NCBI GenBank assembly: GCA_900095095.1
Contig: FMBT01000214.1
Location: 36,623-100,622 of the forward strand
Reading direction: 5' to 3'
Source of the DNA: Fragilariopsis cylindrus CCMP1102
Lineage: Eukaryota > Bacillariophyta > Bacillariophyceae > Bacillariales > Bacillariaceae
DNA: 64,000 nt
Shown: one piece after another, positions 33,214 to 43,694 of the stretch
Layout of the letters: each line of letters begins with the position of its first letter
How positions within the stretch are numbered: the first letter of the stretch is position 1
Position numbers and translations under genes: made by a program
Notes under the pieces: generated by a model
Database searches by the model: none
Told to the model about the DNA's origin: nothing
What the model saw: only the letters and a program-made list of their open reading frames with translations

Positions 33214-33975
33214 ATGTCTGGTTCCGATTTGGCTCCATTCGTTGCTGCCGTGCTCAGAGATAGTACCGTAGATAAATTGAAAAATGAAAACGATGGATTG
33301 AGAGAACTTTTAGAGGAGAGATTACTCTTGCAAATTACCGGACAAGATGGTGCACCGATCCATTACGAAATATCCATGAAAAATGGTACATCCAAGCAAG
33401 GTGATAATGAACGGGATCTTTGGGTGGTTAATATGATGATCGGAAGTAATAACAAAGAAGAAAACACAACATTCGACGACAATAATGACGTTATACCTCT
33501 GGATTCAATAATAATTGGAAAGTTTTTAGAAATTTGGGTGGGTGGACAATTTTTGCAACGATTTGATTTTTACACATGTCGAGTGCGTCGAATGTGTTTC
33601 AATATGATCGGAACCAATGATGGTTTTGATCGAAATATGAAGGATGTACCTCAAATGGGACTTATTGCAATCTTACCAACATTAGACGCATCCATATCTT
33701 CTTCAGTTCCTATTATATATGCAAAATTCGGACCGATCTTGTTTGATGAATATCACAATCTACCACAACAATTGAGTATGGGAGATCTATATTCCCTTAT
33801 TCGTGCTAGTAATAATGGCACCCCAAAATTTTTAATGGTCCAGAAATTGTTATTTCGTAAAAGTAAGATACGTGGTGTCGTATCTCTGCTTGAAAAACTG
33901 GGTGTTTCTACTACTACTACTACTACGAGCACTGCGAGCACTAGTAACAGTAGCAACTACCGTCATAGCAGCTAA
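33214..33975 (+). CDS. Conserved-looking diatom protein of unknown function, 253 residues
   Basis: ATG 33214. The N terminus SDLAPFVAAVLRD followed by a short coiled coil (VDKLKNENDGLRELLEERL) recurs, as far as I remember, in hypothetical diatom proteins. A predicted beta-rich middle (LLQITGQDGAPIHYEISM, FLEIWVGGQF) has no name I can give. No signal peptide or membrane segment. The Thr/Ser-rich C-terminal end (from about residue 233) lies in a repeat-prone stretch. A shift of one base there would extend the frame to 34036 with an acidic tail (GIEDEEDDDDD), so the annotated C terminus is uncertain. It converges on phytoene synthase with only about 70-130 nt between. Confidence 0.7.
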   Translation: MSGSDLAPFVAAVLRDSTVDKLKNENDGLRELLEERLLLQITGQDGAPIHYEISMKNGTSKQGDNERDLWVVNMMIGSNNKEENTTFDDNNDVIPLDSIIIGKFLEIWVGGQFLQRFDFYTCRVRRMCFNMIGTNDGFDRNMKDVPQMGLIAILPTLDASISSSVPIIYAKFGPILFDEYHNLPQQLSMGDLYSLIRASNNGTPKFLMVQKLLFRKSKIRGVVSLLEKLGVSTTTTTTSTASTSNSSNYRHSS

Positions 33976-34102
33976 CGGTATAGAGGATGAAGAAGATGAT
34001 GATGATGACAATGACAATGGCGACGCCGAACTATAGCGATATTAAGAAGACAATAAAACGTGTTTGGTACTAAATAGCGTTTATAACATGCAATCTTTGC
34101 CT

Positions 34103-35698
34103 TTAATTGAATACAATTTTTATTACAGCACGAAAGGTGGCTTGTACTTTTCGTACTTTACTGATCTTAACTCGACCATCGTTATCTTCCCTGTTGTTAC
34201 TGGTGTTACTGTTTTTATTAGTAGTATAACATATATTATCATAGTGACGATTATATTGTAACTCATCTAAATAATCTTTATATAATTCAATAATAATTTG
34301 TACAAATAATTGAATCACAAATGGATTAGATGGTAATGTTGCTTTACTACCAATTTCTGCTTCATTTAATAATTCATATGCTCGTAATGAAACAATTTGA
34401 ACAACTGTACGATATCCATCTAATGCACCTCCTTCTCCTCGTCCTCCTCCTCCTGATTTCGTCTCCAATGCCAATTCTAATATCTCATTATTATTATTAT
34501 TATTATTTGTTTCATTTGTATTATTATTATTATTATACACATTACAATATTGATCAAGTAAATCTTGTGGTAAATATATTCGTCCTAATTTTGCATCCTG
34601 TTTTGCATCTCTTAATATATTCACTAATTGAATTGCTTTACCAAGACATATAGCTGGTTCTTTTGCCATATCAATTTTTTGTCCGATTTCACTCATCCTC
34701 TTGTTGTGATTTTGATCTTGATTTTGATTTTCATCTTCATTTTGATTTCTGTCATTGCTGTTACTTGACGTTGACGCTGACGTTGAAGAAATTGAAAATA
34801 ATAATGGTAATAACATAGTACCCACAGTACCTGCAACTTGGTAGGCATATGTTTCTAATTCCTCCATGGTTTGTATTATCCGTGGTAGTCGTTGTTCTTG
34901 TTGTACAACAATATCTGATTTCATCCCATTAATCATATCATCAAATGGTTGTCTTGTCAGTAAATAACTATCGTAATTACTGTCATCCTCATTATTTGAT
35001 GATGTGTACGTGTACCGTTTAATACAATTTATAAGAGCTAAATCCATTAAATATTCATCATCGTCGTCGTCGTCGTCGTCGTCGTTAGGAGTAGTAGTAG
35101 TAGTATTTGCTGCTGCTGATGTTGTTGTTGTGGATGTGGATGTTTCCCATATCAAATTAAATCGTGTTTGCCATCTATCAAGTTGATTTTTTACCAGATT
35201 AGGATCATGTTTGTTGTTGTCCTCATTGTCACAGATTTCATCTAATCGTCGACACCATGCATATAATGCTAATGCATCATTCCGTATATTATTATTATTA
35301 GTTAGTAATTTAGATACAAATAATAAGATAGGATCATGTTTTAGAATAAGTTTTTCAATTGCTTTATTTATAATATTATTATCAGTATCCTGACTGTAAT
35401 TAGAAGATGACGACTCGGACGATTCTTCGTCTATCACCATGAACAAATAAGACGACGACAGTCGTTGTTGTTGTGCTGTAGTAGACGACAACAGTAGTCG
35501 CTGTGCTGATGTCGGCGTTATTGTTGTTCTTGTTGGTAGAAGAAATCCATTAACGCCCACTACTATGATTGTTGTATCATTATTATTATTATTATTACTA
35601 TTAAAAAATAGAACCAAACTAAATAGTAATAGTAACAATACCGATAAATATAACGATAACGAAAACCAAACACTTTTTATTCTAATAATACTATTCAT
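34103..35698 (-). CDS. Phytoene synthase, plastid-targeted
   Basis: Condenses two geranylgeranyl diphosphates into phytoene, the first committed step of carotenoid synthesis. 531 residues, single exon from ATG 35698. A hydrophobic signal (LYLSVLLLLLFSLVLFF) precedes GVNGFLLP, a plausible plastid cleavage motif. Core motifs are ALALYAWCRRLDEICD (first Asp-rich site), PFDDMINGMKSDI, YAYQVAGTVGTMLLPLL, and CLGKAIQLVNILRDAKQDAKLGRIYLPQDLL (second Asp-rich site). All fit phytoene rather than squalene synthase. Asn- and Asp-rich insertions between these blocks make it longer than plant enzymes (about 410-430). It lies 863 nt upstream, in map position, of the Lhcf gene, both on the minus strand. Symbol left blank because diatoms often have several copies. 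Confidence 0.9.
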   Translation of the reverse strand: MNSIIRIKSVWFSLSLYLSVLLLLLFSLVLFFNSNNNNNNDTTIIVVGVNGFLLPTRTTITPTSAQRLLLSSTTAQQQRLSSSYLFMVIDEESSESSSSNYSQDTDNNIINKAIEKLILKHDPILLFVSKLLTNNNNIRNDALALYAWCRRLDEICDNEDNNKHDPNLVKNQLDRWQTRFNLIWETSTSTTTTSAAANTTTTTPNDDDDDDDDDEYLMDLALINCIKRYTYTSSNNEDDSNYDSYLLTRQPFDDMINGMKSDIVVQQEQRLPRIIQTMEELETYAYQVAGTVGTMLLPLLFSISSTSASTSSNSNDRNQNEDENQNQDQNHNKRMSEIGQKIDMAKEPAICLGKAIQLVNILRDAKQDAKLGRIYLPQDLLDQYCNVYNNNNNTNETNNNNNNNEILELALETKSGGGGRGEGGALDGYRTVVQIVSLRAYELLNEAEIGSKATLPSNPFVIQLFVQIIIELYKDYLDELQYNRHYDNICYTTNKNSNTSNNREDNDGRVKISKVRKVQATFRAVIKIVFN

Positions 35699-36561
35699 TT
35701 GTCAATCCTTCGCCGTTGCTGTACAGTACGCCGTTCTTTTCGTAATTTTTTCTGCTGACCTCAGGGAATTACTTTCAGCTTATTGTGAAGAAATAAGGTG
35801 ATACGATAGTTGAATTGTCACTATTATGATTATCCTCCTCATCATGTTACATCATCATCGTCGTCATTGTTGATTTCTAATAGGTTTTTTTTTACTTTTC
35901 GATTTGTTGTCATCGAAAAATCTAACAAAATCTACTACCTGTACCGGTAACGTTAGTGGAAGGCGCGCAAACTGTGTATTGATTACAACCTCGACTATTC
36001 GACTGAATCGACTGGGTTTGATTCCCTCGATTGATAAAGTACTGTACATACTGAATTGGATCTTTGTTGCCCTTCTCGACTAATTCGACTGGATTGATTC
36101 CTCGATTTTTGGGATCCTGCAAACGTGGGCTGACGTTACTGTAGTTGACTGTAGTTGAAAATGGATCTTTTGCTTGGGGTCATTCTCAAAACGCATTCCA
36201 GCTGTGCATTTGGCAGTGAGGCAGTGAGAGGCGCTGTCGTCGGTTGATTTATCAATACTGTAAGGTACCGTAGGGTGTGGAAGTACTGGAAGAGAAAAAT
36301 AAGGAAATACGTACTGATAACAGTCAAGAGGTCATGAGGGGATACGGGTTGTGAATGTAACAGTACAACTGCGTATGGATTGAGGAAACAATGCGTAGCT
36401 AGCTATGAATAGTAGTATATGATAGAAGTAGATAATATATTTGTGACAAAAACTCAAGGAACTCTACTAAATAATTAAATTAGGAATCGATTGTAGTTGT
36501 CAACGGAAGGGTCTCACTATATTCGAATCAATGAATCGATCAAATAAGGATTATAAAATGC
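35699..36561. other. Intergenic region between Lhcf and phytoene synthase
   Basis: No supported gene. It contains an imperfect repeated motif (TCGACTnATTCGACTG...GATTCC..TCGATT) at about 35992-36030 and 36077-36110. This lies in the presumed upstream region of phytoene synthase, which is on the minus strand starting at 35698. Confidence 0.5.
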
Positions 36562-36712
36562 TTATTTGAGGGTTCCGATAAGAGGAAGGTCGGCAACATA
36601 ACCGATCTTGGCGATTTGTTCATGGACCATAAGTCCAAGAATTCCAAGCATGGCGGCACGTCCGTTGTTGAGTTCGATGGCACGCTTTTGAAGCTTGGTT
36701 TCTTCATCAAAA

Positions 36713-36747
<35 letters not shown>

Positions 36748-37194
36748 ATCTCCAACGAATTCATTTCCAGTTCCTGGAACATCCTTCATGAAGGCAACTT
36801 CAAGGAATCCGATGAAGCAGATGATTTGTCCAACTCCAGCGAATGGAATGGCATCTCCACCACGGATGGCGGCTAATCCATTAGGGAAGGAGTCGAACGA
36901 ATCACCGGAGTAATCGATGTTTCCAGGAAGATGAAGTCCTCCACGGGTGACGACTTGTCCAAGGAAGGCAAGCATACAAATACGTCCGTGCTTGATTTCA
37001 GTGTATCGAAGACGGTTGAAGTATTCTTGGTCATCATCACCGTTAAGAAGTCCTAACGGATCAAAGAATCCAAGTGGTGGTTGAACTCCAAGTTCATCTT
37101 CGAAGGCGGCCAACGAAGTGGAGGTAGCCTTTTGGGCGACTGGTGCGAAGGCAGCAGCGGAGGCGATAAGGGAGGCGACGATGACAGATTTCAT
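36562..37194 (-). CDS. Fucoxanthin-chlorophyll a/c light-harvesting protein (Lhcf type)
   Basis: A 210-residue single-exon antenna protein. The presequence MKSVIVASLIASAAAFAP carries the canonical diatom A-S-A-A-A-F-A-P site for import through the chloroplast ER and plastid envelope. The mature part has ELGVQPPLGFFDPLGLL, then helix 1 with the generic LHC motif YTEIKHGRICMLAFLG (chlorophyll ligands E and H). Helix 2 follows (VGQIICFIGFLEVAFM), then helix 3 with ELNNGRAAMLGILGLMVHEQI. It binds fucoxanthin and chlorophylls a and c in the thylakoid. Codon choice is visibly more biased to C/G-ending codons than in neighbours, typical of a highly expressed gene. The sequence TATAAA about 30 nt upstream of the ATG (near 37227) may be part of the promoter or UTR. 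Confidence 0.98.
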
Positions 37195-39313
37195 TTTGAT
37201 AATGTTTGTTTTGGTAGTTTATACTGTTGAAAGAATAAAGTTATGAGAAGATGAAAGTGGTAAAACGATGGCTTGTTTTTTGGATTTTGCTGAAAAATAT
37301 TGGATTTTGCTGAAAAAATGAAAGATAATTTGGAGTTCGCATGAAGGATCGGCAAATATGCAGTTCAACATCAACAAAAAATCCTGGATTATCCACGATT
37401 GGAGGATTGTCGCGTGTACAATTCACCGACGTGGTTTTCGTTCTAAATTCCCCCGGATGTACATCTTCCACAGAATGCATTCTTTCTTTCCATTTGTGTG
37501 TTGGAAACAATCTGATTGGCCATAAAAATCTGACGTCGACGCGCTGTCTGGTCTGTACTTCGTGTCTATAATCGACGCTGACATTTTTATTCGTTTTAAT
37601 TGGTAGGTCAAAATGAATCCCACGAACACAATTCTCCATTCTATCACGCATCCAATCCCTCAAAATAAAGATTTTTTTAATCTTTTAAAAATTTGTTACA
37701 CACGCATCATACTTCTAGCACGCGCATGTTGAACACGCGTATTTTTAGACTAATGTACGACACTCCTAGCAGTAGCTAGTAGCAGGGTGCACAATACTAG
37801 TAGATTTATTTGTTAATCAAATAATAATAGAAACAAAGTTAAGAGAAAAAGAGAGTTGAAATGCAATGGGGGAGTGATTAAATAGTTCAGACTTGAATGT
37901 GTTTTGCGATGGGTAATAGGCATCCATTCTTCTTGACTGGTTGCTCATAATAATCCATTGCACTCTAAAATCCATGCTGCACAGCCATTCATTCAAATCA
38001 ATCATCGCATCAACTAGGCATGCAGGTCGCAAGGAAAAAATAGATTATTTGCCAATACACACAACACAATGCATGTTGTGGTAATGTACAGGTAAATATG
38101 CAGTCATGATCATTAGTAAACAGATACAGGACTAAAAGGAAGTGTAAACCTACCAAAATGTCTAACACAACTATAGCTCTGCTCATAATAATAATGTGAT
38201 ATGATGATGTCACGTGATGTGTAGACCATTAAAATAATACTTATGTTTGACTAAAATATTGGCTTGACTCAACTCACTTATGTTGTAGAGAAAAGTGAAT
38301 ACTGATGACTTGAAATTGCATCTGTCAGGCTAGGCTTTTGTTGCATGATAACCATCATCAGCACGTTGGCTCATTTCAAGAGATATTGTGCTCACAAAAG
38401 AGTGGCAATATACTCCCAACCAAGGTTTGGTGAAAATTTCCTTTGTGTGTACAAGATTAGTTTTGGCAACACAACTATTGTGAGTAATAAACACTTGGAT
38501 TCTTCACTAGATTGTCTTTTCCAGTAGTATAGTCCTCCAGCCCTCCTTTGTGACCAGTTCTACAGTTTTTGGATTCAATGTTGATGATGGGGATGGTGCT
38601 GATTTACGTTCTCTTTGCCACTACTTGTTGAATATTCATACAGCAGCAACAGATATTCCAATTATAATATTGATGCTCTGCTGGTGTTGCATTGATGGTT
38701 GCTTATATTCAAGCAATTCCTTTATATTTGAAAGTAATTTTGATTTCTGGTCCTGCTTTTTACAGCAACAAATCCAGGATGATCACCATCTATCTGGGCC
38801 CAATAAGAGTTCAGTCTACTTGACCTGAAGTGTCATCATCTTGCCATTGTGAATCTTATTATGTTGATTCCTACTCAGAAATGCCTCATCAGAAACAAAG
38901 ATTCCTACTCAGAATGCCTCATGCCCGATAGTTTTGGGTGTTGATATGTACTAACGCAGCCTAGTCCAGTTGCTTTCGAACTTGGCCTGGTATGTTTAAT
39001 GTCAATCTCTTGACATAAATTACTATTACTATTAAAGATATAACTAATACGTTCTACATCTGAACGTTTTAAGGCTAGTAAAAGGTTGTGAACAATAACT
39101 ATGAGTGCTGGCTAGTGTGTTGTAATTTTGTGTGAGAAATGATTTGAAGAAAGATGTAATGCTGTTTGAATTTACTGTTTGAACCGGTTGCCTTTGCCAA
39201 TTTGGTGCACCGGCCAATATTCTAATAGTGTATAGTTTGCAGTAGTATTCTTATTCTGTAATATTTGATACTCTAATTTACAAAAAAATTCTAAACCAAG
39301 ATGCACACTGGAT

Positions 39314-39595
39314 CATTCTCCCATGGATACACCCCATCATCACAGCATACTACGAGTCAGTGTACTGAAATAATTGTCAACTTAATAGAGCATCTGGTTA
39401 TTTCCATACATTACCAGCACTTACTTTATCACCATGCAGCACCCTTGCAAGACACTTAACCATTCTCCATGGATACACCCCATCATCACAGCATACTACT
39501 GATCAGTGTACTGAAATAATTGTCAACTTAAGAGCATCTGGTTATTCCATACATTACCAGCACTTACTTTATCACCATGCGCAAAGACACCTAAC
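39314..39595. repeat. Two-copy tandem duplication, unit about 147 nt
   Basis: The block starting CATTCTCC(C)ATGGATACACC at 39314 recurs at 39461. Shared segments include CATCATCACAGCATACTAC, TGTACTGAAATAATTGTCAA and TTACCAGCACTTACTTTATC in the same order. The copies differ by small indels, so the event is recent but not new. No coding sequence. Confidence 0.9.
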
Positions 39596-39769
39596 CACCA
39601 AACATGTACCAACCACTTTGCCGCTTGTTGACTACACATGACATACTATATATAGATTTTTGTTCCTGCATAGAATTAGGGCCGGTAAAATGCACAGTCA
39701 TAACACTAGATAATTAGCGGCAATCCCCTTGCTGAATGCGCATAGTGATACATTTTATATCATCATTTG

Positions 39770-40160
39770 GAACAACTAGTTGAATGCACACACTGTACAC
39801 ATCATCATTCATCATGTAAAATACCAATGATAACAGACAGGCAACTCACAAGTTGATAGGAGGCAGGCAAACAGAGAGTTGAATACACGCACTGTACGCA
39901 TTATCATCACAATTGTCATCGTCATCTCATCATCATGTGAAATAACTCAATGATAGCAGTCAGACAACCACAGAGCAGAAAGTTGTAGTCCTGAATTATG
40001 CAAGTCCATACAACAATAACAAGTTCTATGCAGCCACATACATCATCATGTGCAACAGCAATGATCACAGGTAGGAAATATGAAAAATTGACATAATAAT
40101 GATAAAACAATGGTAATAGTAGAAAGTTGAAATCATTATACATCACATCATCATGAAACT
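39770..40160. repeat. Degenerate repeats around CATCATCATGT(G)A..CAATGAT
   Basis: Related units recur at about 39800-39840, 39905-39965, 40040-40065 and 40145-40155. They combine GTTGAAT(G/A)CAC(A/G)CACTGTAC with CATCATGTGAAAT..CAATGAT and a downstream CAGACAG/CAGACAAC. Spacing is irregular. Possibly a decayed minisatellite or element. Confidence 0.55.
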
Positions 40161-40173
40161 ACCATTGTATTTA

Positions 40174-41879
40174 CTAGTAGTGATAGGAATCCTCCATCAT
40201 TGCCGGAATTTGTTTTGGAAGTAACGCTTGAACGATCCAATGACGGATTGATTGGGGTAACATCCGGAGTGGTGATAAAATGAATTTCGTATCCATTCCA
40301 ATCATCATTTGTCCCGATGACGAATCCGAATGGACACAACAGCAGTGATCCACAACAGTATCCACCACGACCTTCATATCCCAAGTACCGGATGACACGG
40401 TCCGAGCAATATGTTTGATGTAGGATTCCAAGAATTCTAATATGGGTATGTGCATGTGTGCAAGTTTCGCGGCAGTTAAGTTTAGACAACGTGTGTGTAC
40501 GTATGTATAAAAGAGAGGGAGGGTGAGAGAGAGAAGGATACTTGAATGTTTGATGTTATTCGAATTAGAACGAACCCACCCAAACAATCTAACAATAACA
40601 AATACTGTTCATAACTATTATACCACCTTTATGTTCGACCATAATGGTATTTACTTTTTTTTGGTTGGTTGGTTAGTTACGTACCATTGCCGTACTCGTC
40701 TTTCTTGGATTGTAGTAACGGATTCCACGTTTGTTCTCGAATCTCACGTTCGAGGCGTGTCGGATCGGCCAAGGGCGTGGCGTGGAAGGACGGGTTCACG
40801 GAAACAACATCCACATCAAACATTTTCATTTCCAAACGCAAACTATCGGTAAAGGCAACCGCCGCATTCTTGGCGACCTCGTACGGACTTGCGGCCAGTC
40901 CACCGGAGGGTAAGATCCCGGCTGCGGAATTAATATTCAGTATCCTACTACGAAGGAACCGAGACGATGATGACGACGATAACGATGATGAATCCTCGTC
41001 ATTATTCGTAGCACGACGTTGTTGCACCCGATGACGATGACGACGACGATCACGGGCCTGTCGTTTAAAAATAGGCAAGAATGTTTTGACGGTACGGATT
41101 TGTGAAAAACAATTCACATTCATACATAATTCATACGCGGTTATATCATTCCAATCAATATAGCCGGTTCGACCCACACCCGCGTTATTGATTAAGGCAT
41201 GCAAGTACCGTCGTCGTCGTCGTCGATGAGGAAGTTGTTGTTGTGATGATGGTGCTTGCTGTTGGAGATTTCCTGCTGTTGGTGCTGTGTCTTGAAATAG
41301 TAACCATTCGTTAATGGTACGGAACGCACTATCGATATGATCCTGTTTCGTGACGTCCATCCACAACGGCTTGATTATTAGGTTGTTATTGTTTATCGGT
41401 CCATGATTGTTATTATTATCACCCGACGAAGACGACGACGACGACGACGACGATGACGCAAAGAACGACCTTTTGCAGGATTTCAAATCTTTGTTAAGAC
41501 ATCCAGCAAATACCACAAACCCTTCCTTTGCCAATCGTATGGCAATTTCTTTCCCAAAACCGGAATCACATCCGGTTATTAAAACGGCGAATTCTTCTTC
41601 ATCATCATCTTCTTCTTGAAGAATCTTCTTATTAGGAACGAAACATTGCTGCTGGTGTTTATGGTAATACTGCAAAGATAGTTTCCAGGGTAAAATTATA
41701 CCCACCAAGATCACGCCAACAAGGGGTGGAATCAGTATTAAAAATATCGACCAATACACACAATAACTAATTGTTTGGTACGGTTCTTGGTGTACTATTG
41801 CATTCAATCGTTGTAGAAACGGACCATGAGGTTTCCCGGTTAATAACAGTGATCCTAAATTTCCTGTCCACCACACCAT
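40174..41879 (-). CDS. Short-chain dehydrogenase, SDR9C (retinol/17-beta-HSD-like) type, membrane-anchored
   Basis: Exons 40685-41879 and 40174-40436 (intron 40437-40684, donor GTACGT, phase 1) give 485 residues. Two N-terminal hydrophobic segments (around residues 38-70) suggest ER anchoring. The Rossmann site VLITGCDSGFGKEIA is the TGCDSGFG variant of the RDH/HSD17B6/BDH1 branch. Then come ALINNAGVG (NNAG) and the active site Y-x-x-x-K in SPYEVAKNAAVAF, with the upstream catalytic Ser in NINSAAGI. Exon 2 supplies the C-terminal YVVGMDAKF-like block (MMIGMDTKFILSPLRMLP). Poly-Ser and Gln/Arg-rich inserts enlarge it over the usual 310-340 residues. Substrate (steroid, retinoid or other lipid alcohol) cannot be told. 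Confidence 0.88.
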
Positions 41880-42581
41880 TTTTCAATTACTTCCTAGTTC
41901 TGTTCTCTTAGCTAGCTAGCTAGTTGTCTCGTCTCGTCTCGTCTCTCCTCTCAACCTCTCTCTCGATCTCGTCGTCGTTATGTCGTTTCAAAGATTTTGT
42001 GTAGTATCTTCAAATTTATTTTAATTCGGGGGAGATCGAGAGAAAAGAGAACGAAGGGGAGAACTATTCAGATAAAATGAAATCAATTAAATAAAAAATA
42101 AGCAAGAAATGAGAGCAATAACAAGCACACTACACACACTACTAATAGAGATAAGACAAAATGCTTCAACACCAGATACTGTATATGGAGTAATGATGTA
42201 TGATACTGTATACCTATATTTTAAGAAAATCAAGTGCTTTTTACTACTATCTATTTGAGTAAGAGGTAAAGCAGCTCTATGGAGCCACCAAAGAAGGGGT
42301 GCTCCGGGGAAAAATTATATCTCTATCAATTTTTGAAGCTGCGTGCTCAGGCTTGGAGTAAACAGTAGTTAGTAGCTGTTGAGAGCTTCAATATTGCTGG
42401 TATTGACTTAGTATAACATAGACGCACACACTATTCCTCTTTCTCTCTCTCTCTCAAATTCCCCGAACAACAATAACAACAACAATAGCAGGAAAGAAAA
42501 ATATTTCACTTATTTTCATTGTTGTTCAGAATTAGTATTAAATTAAATTAATACTAAATTAAATTAGATTAAATTGAAAGT
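41880..42581. other. Intergenic region
   Basis: Between the SDR (-) start and the HSCB (-) end. Short simple repeats (AGCTAGCTAGCTAG at about 41910, TCGTCTCGTCTCGTCTC at 41926-41942, CT run at 42440-42453). No gene seen. Confidence 0.5.
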
Positions 42582-43110
42582 TTAAATATCCATTTCTTCT
42601 TTCAATGTACATTCTAATCGATACCAATACTGCAATTGTGCTGTTAATTTACGTGCTTCTTGTAATTTGATATCATCATCCTCCAACAAAAACAAAACAA
42701 TAGTGTCATTGTTATTATTGTCATTGTCATCGTCCTCGTTATTATCCAAAAGATCTTTCAATGATTCTTCACATTGATTCTTCAATAATCGCGTTTCTTT
42801 GGATATAGTACGAAATTCATCTTGTTTATTATTACTATTGGCATGAACTAAATCTTCAATCCGTTCTCTATATTCCATCATATCCATTAAAAAATCCATT
42901 CCAACAAATTGTGACATATCATTATCGTTATTATTATTGTTATCGTTATTTTTGTTATCGTTATTATTATTATTATCATTTGTATTATCATATTCCATTA
43001 ATGGACAATTATATAATTCTAATAAATGATTTGCACGTGTATGTGGTAATTGTAATATCTGATAGGCATTTGTGATAGTTTCAGCTGTAATAATACTTGT
43101 TCTATCTTGA

Positions 43111-43141
<31 letters not shown>

Positions 43142-43694
43142 TATCAGGATGATATTCAATCATTAGTTTTAAATATCTTTCTTTGAGTAATGGTAATGCT
43201 ATACCAAATTTTCGTGGTATATCAAATAGTTTAAAGAAATCGTCACCGTCACCGTCCTCACTATTATTATTATTAGTAGTATTAGTATCACTTGTGTCGC
43301 TTTGATGAACAAAACCTCTCCTGATAAATTGTTGATAGTAGCGTTGTTGTTGTGATGGTACTTGTACTTGTACTTGTTGTATGCTAGTAGTAGCTGCCTT
43401 TCCTTTCCTCCAGATTCTCTTTTCGTACAATATATTGTTGTACCGGATTGAAGAATAAGCAGCTGTTCTTGTTGTTGCTGCTACATAATGCTTACTATTA
43501 TTATTAGTAGTTATAGTTGTGGTAGTAGGAAGAATTCGACGATACGACGACGACAGCGGTAACAAGGATGATGACGACGACGACGATACTAATTGTCTCC
43601 TCATTATTGCCCTACTCCTCATCATTATCATATTTTTCGTGACAGTACCAGTAGTAGTAGTAGCCATCGTAGTCATCATCCTCATCATCGTCAT
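42582..43694 (-). CDS. HSCB/Jac1-type mitochondrial J-protein co-chaperone
   Basis: 370 residues from ATG 43694, no intron. The first 130 residues are basic, Ser/Thr/Met-rich and free of acidic residues, typical of a mitochondrial presequence (RRGFVHQS near its end). The J domain follows: FFKLFDIPRKFGIALPLLKERYLKLMIEYHPDKQ with the HPD motif, then ITNAYQILQLPHTRANHLLEL. The C-terminal HSCB oligomerisation domain is recognisable (FVGMDFLMDMMEYRERIEDL and a final AQLQYWYRLECTLKEE). It delivers the Fe-S scaffold to mitochondrial Hsp70. The zinc finger of animal HSCB is absent. Asn/Asp-rich runs interrupt the C-terminal domain. Confidence 0.9.

Larger units (their letters stand above)
37195..40173. 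other. Long repeat-bearing intergenic region
   Basis: About 3 kb with no supported gene. Short frames (37241-37663, 38345-38527, 38550-38828) lack domains or coding composition. It contains several direct duplications: TGGATTTTGCTGAAAAA-type units at 37278-37319, GATTCCTACTCAGAA at 38867 and 38902, a tandem duplication at 39314-39595, and degenerate CATCATCATGT-type repeats at 39770-40160. It probably includes the Lhcf promoter and old mobile-element or satellite remains. Confidence 0.55.

Noticed and set aside
37241-37663. 140-codon minus-strand frame next to Lhcf
   Set aside because: No domain, composition like random AT-rich DNA, and it lies where the Lhcf promoter should be.
38345-38828. 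Frames of 60 and 92 codons in the gap after Lhcf
   Set aside because: No recognisable domain and surrounded by duplicated noncoding sequence.
39314-40160. CRISPR-like array
   Set aside because: Repeats are degenerate, irregularly spaced and lack unique spacers; the genome is eukaryotic.
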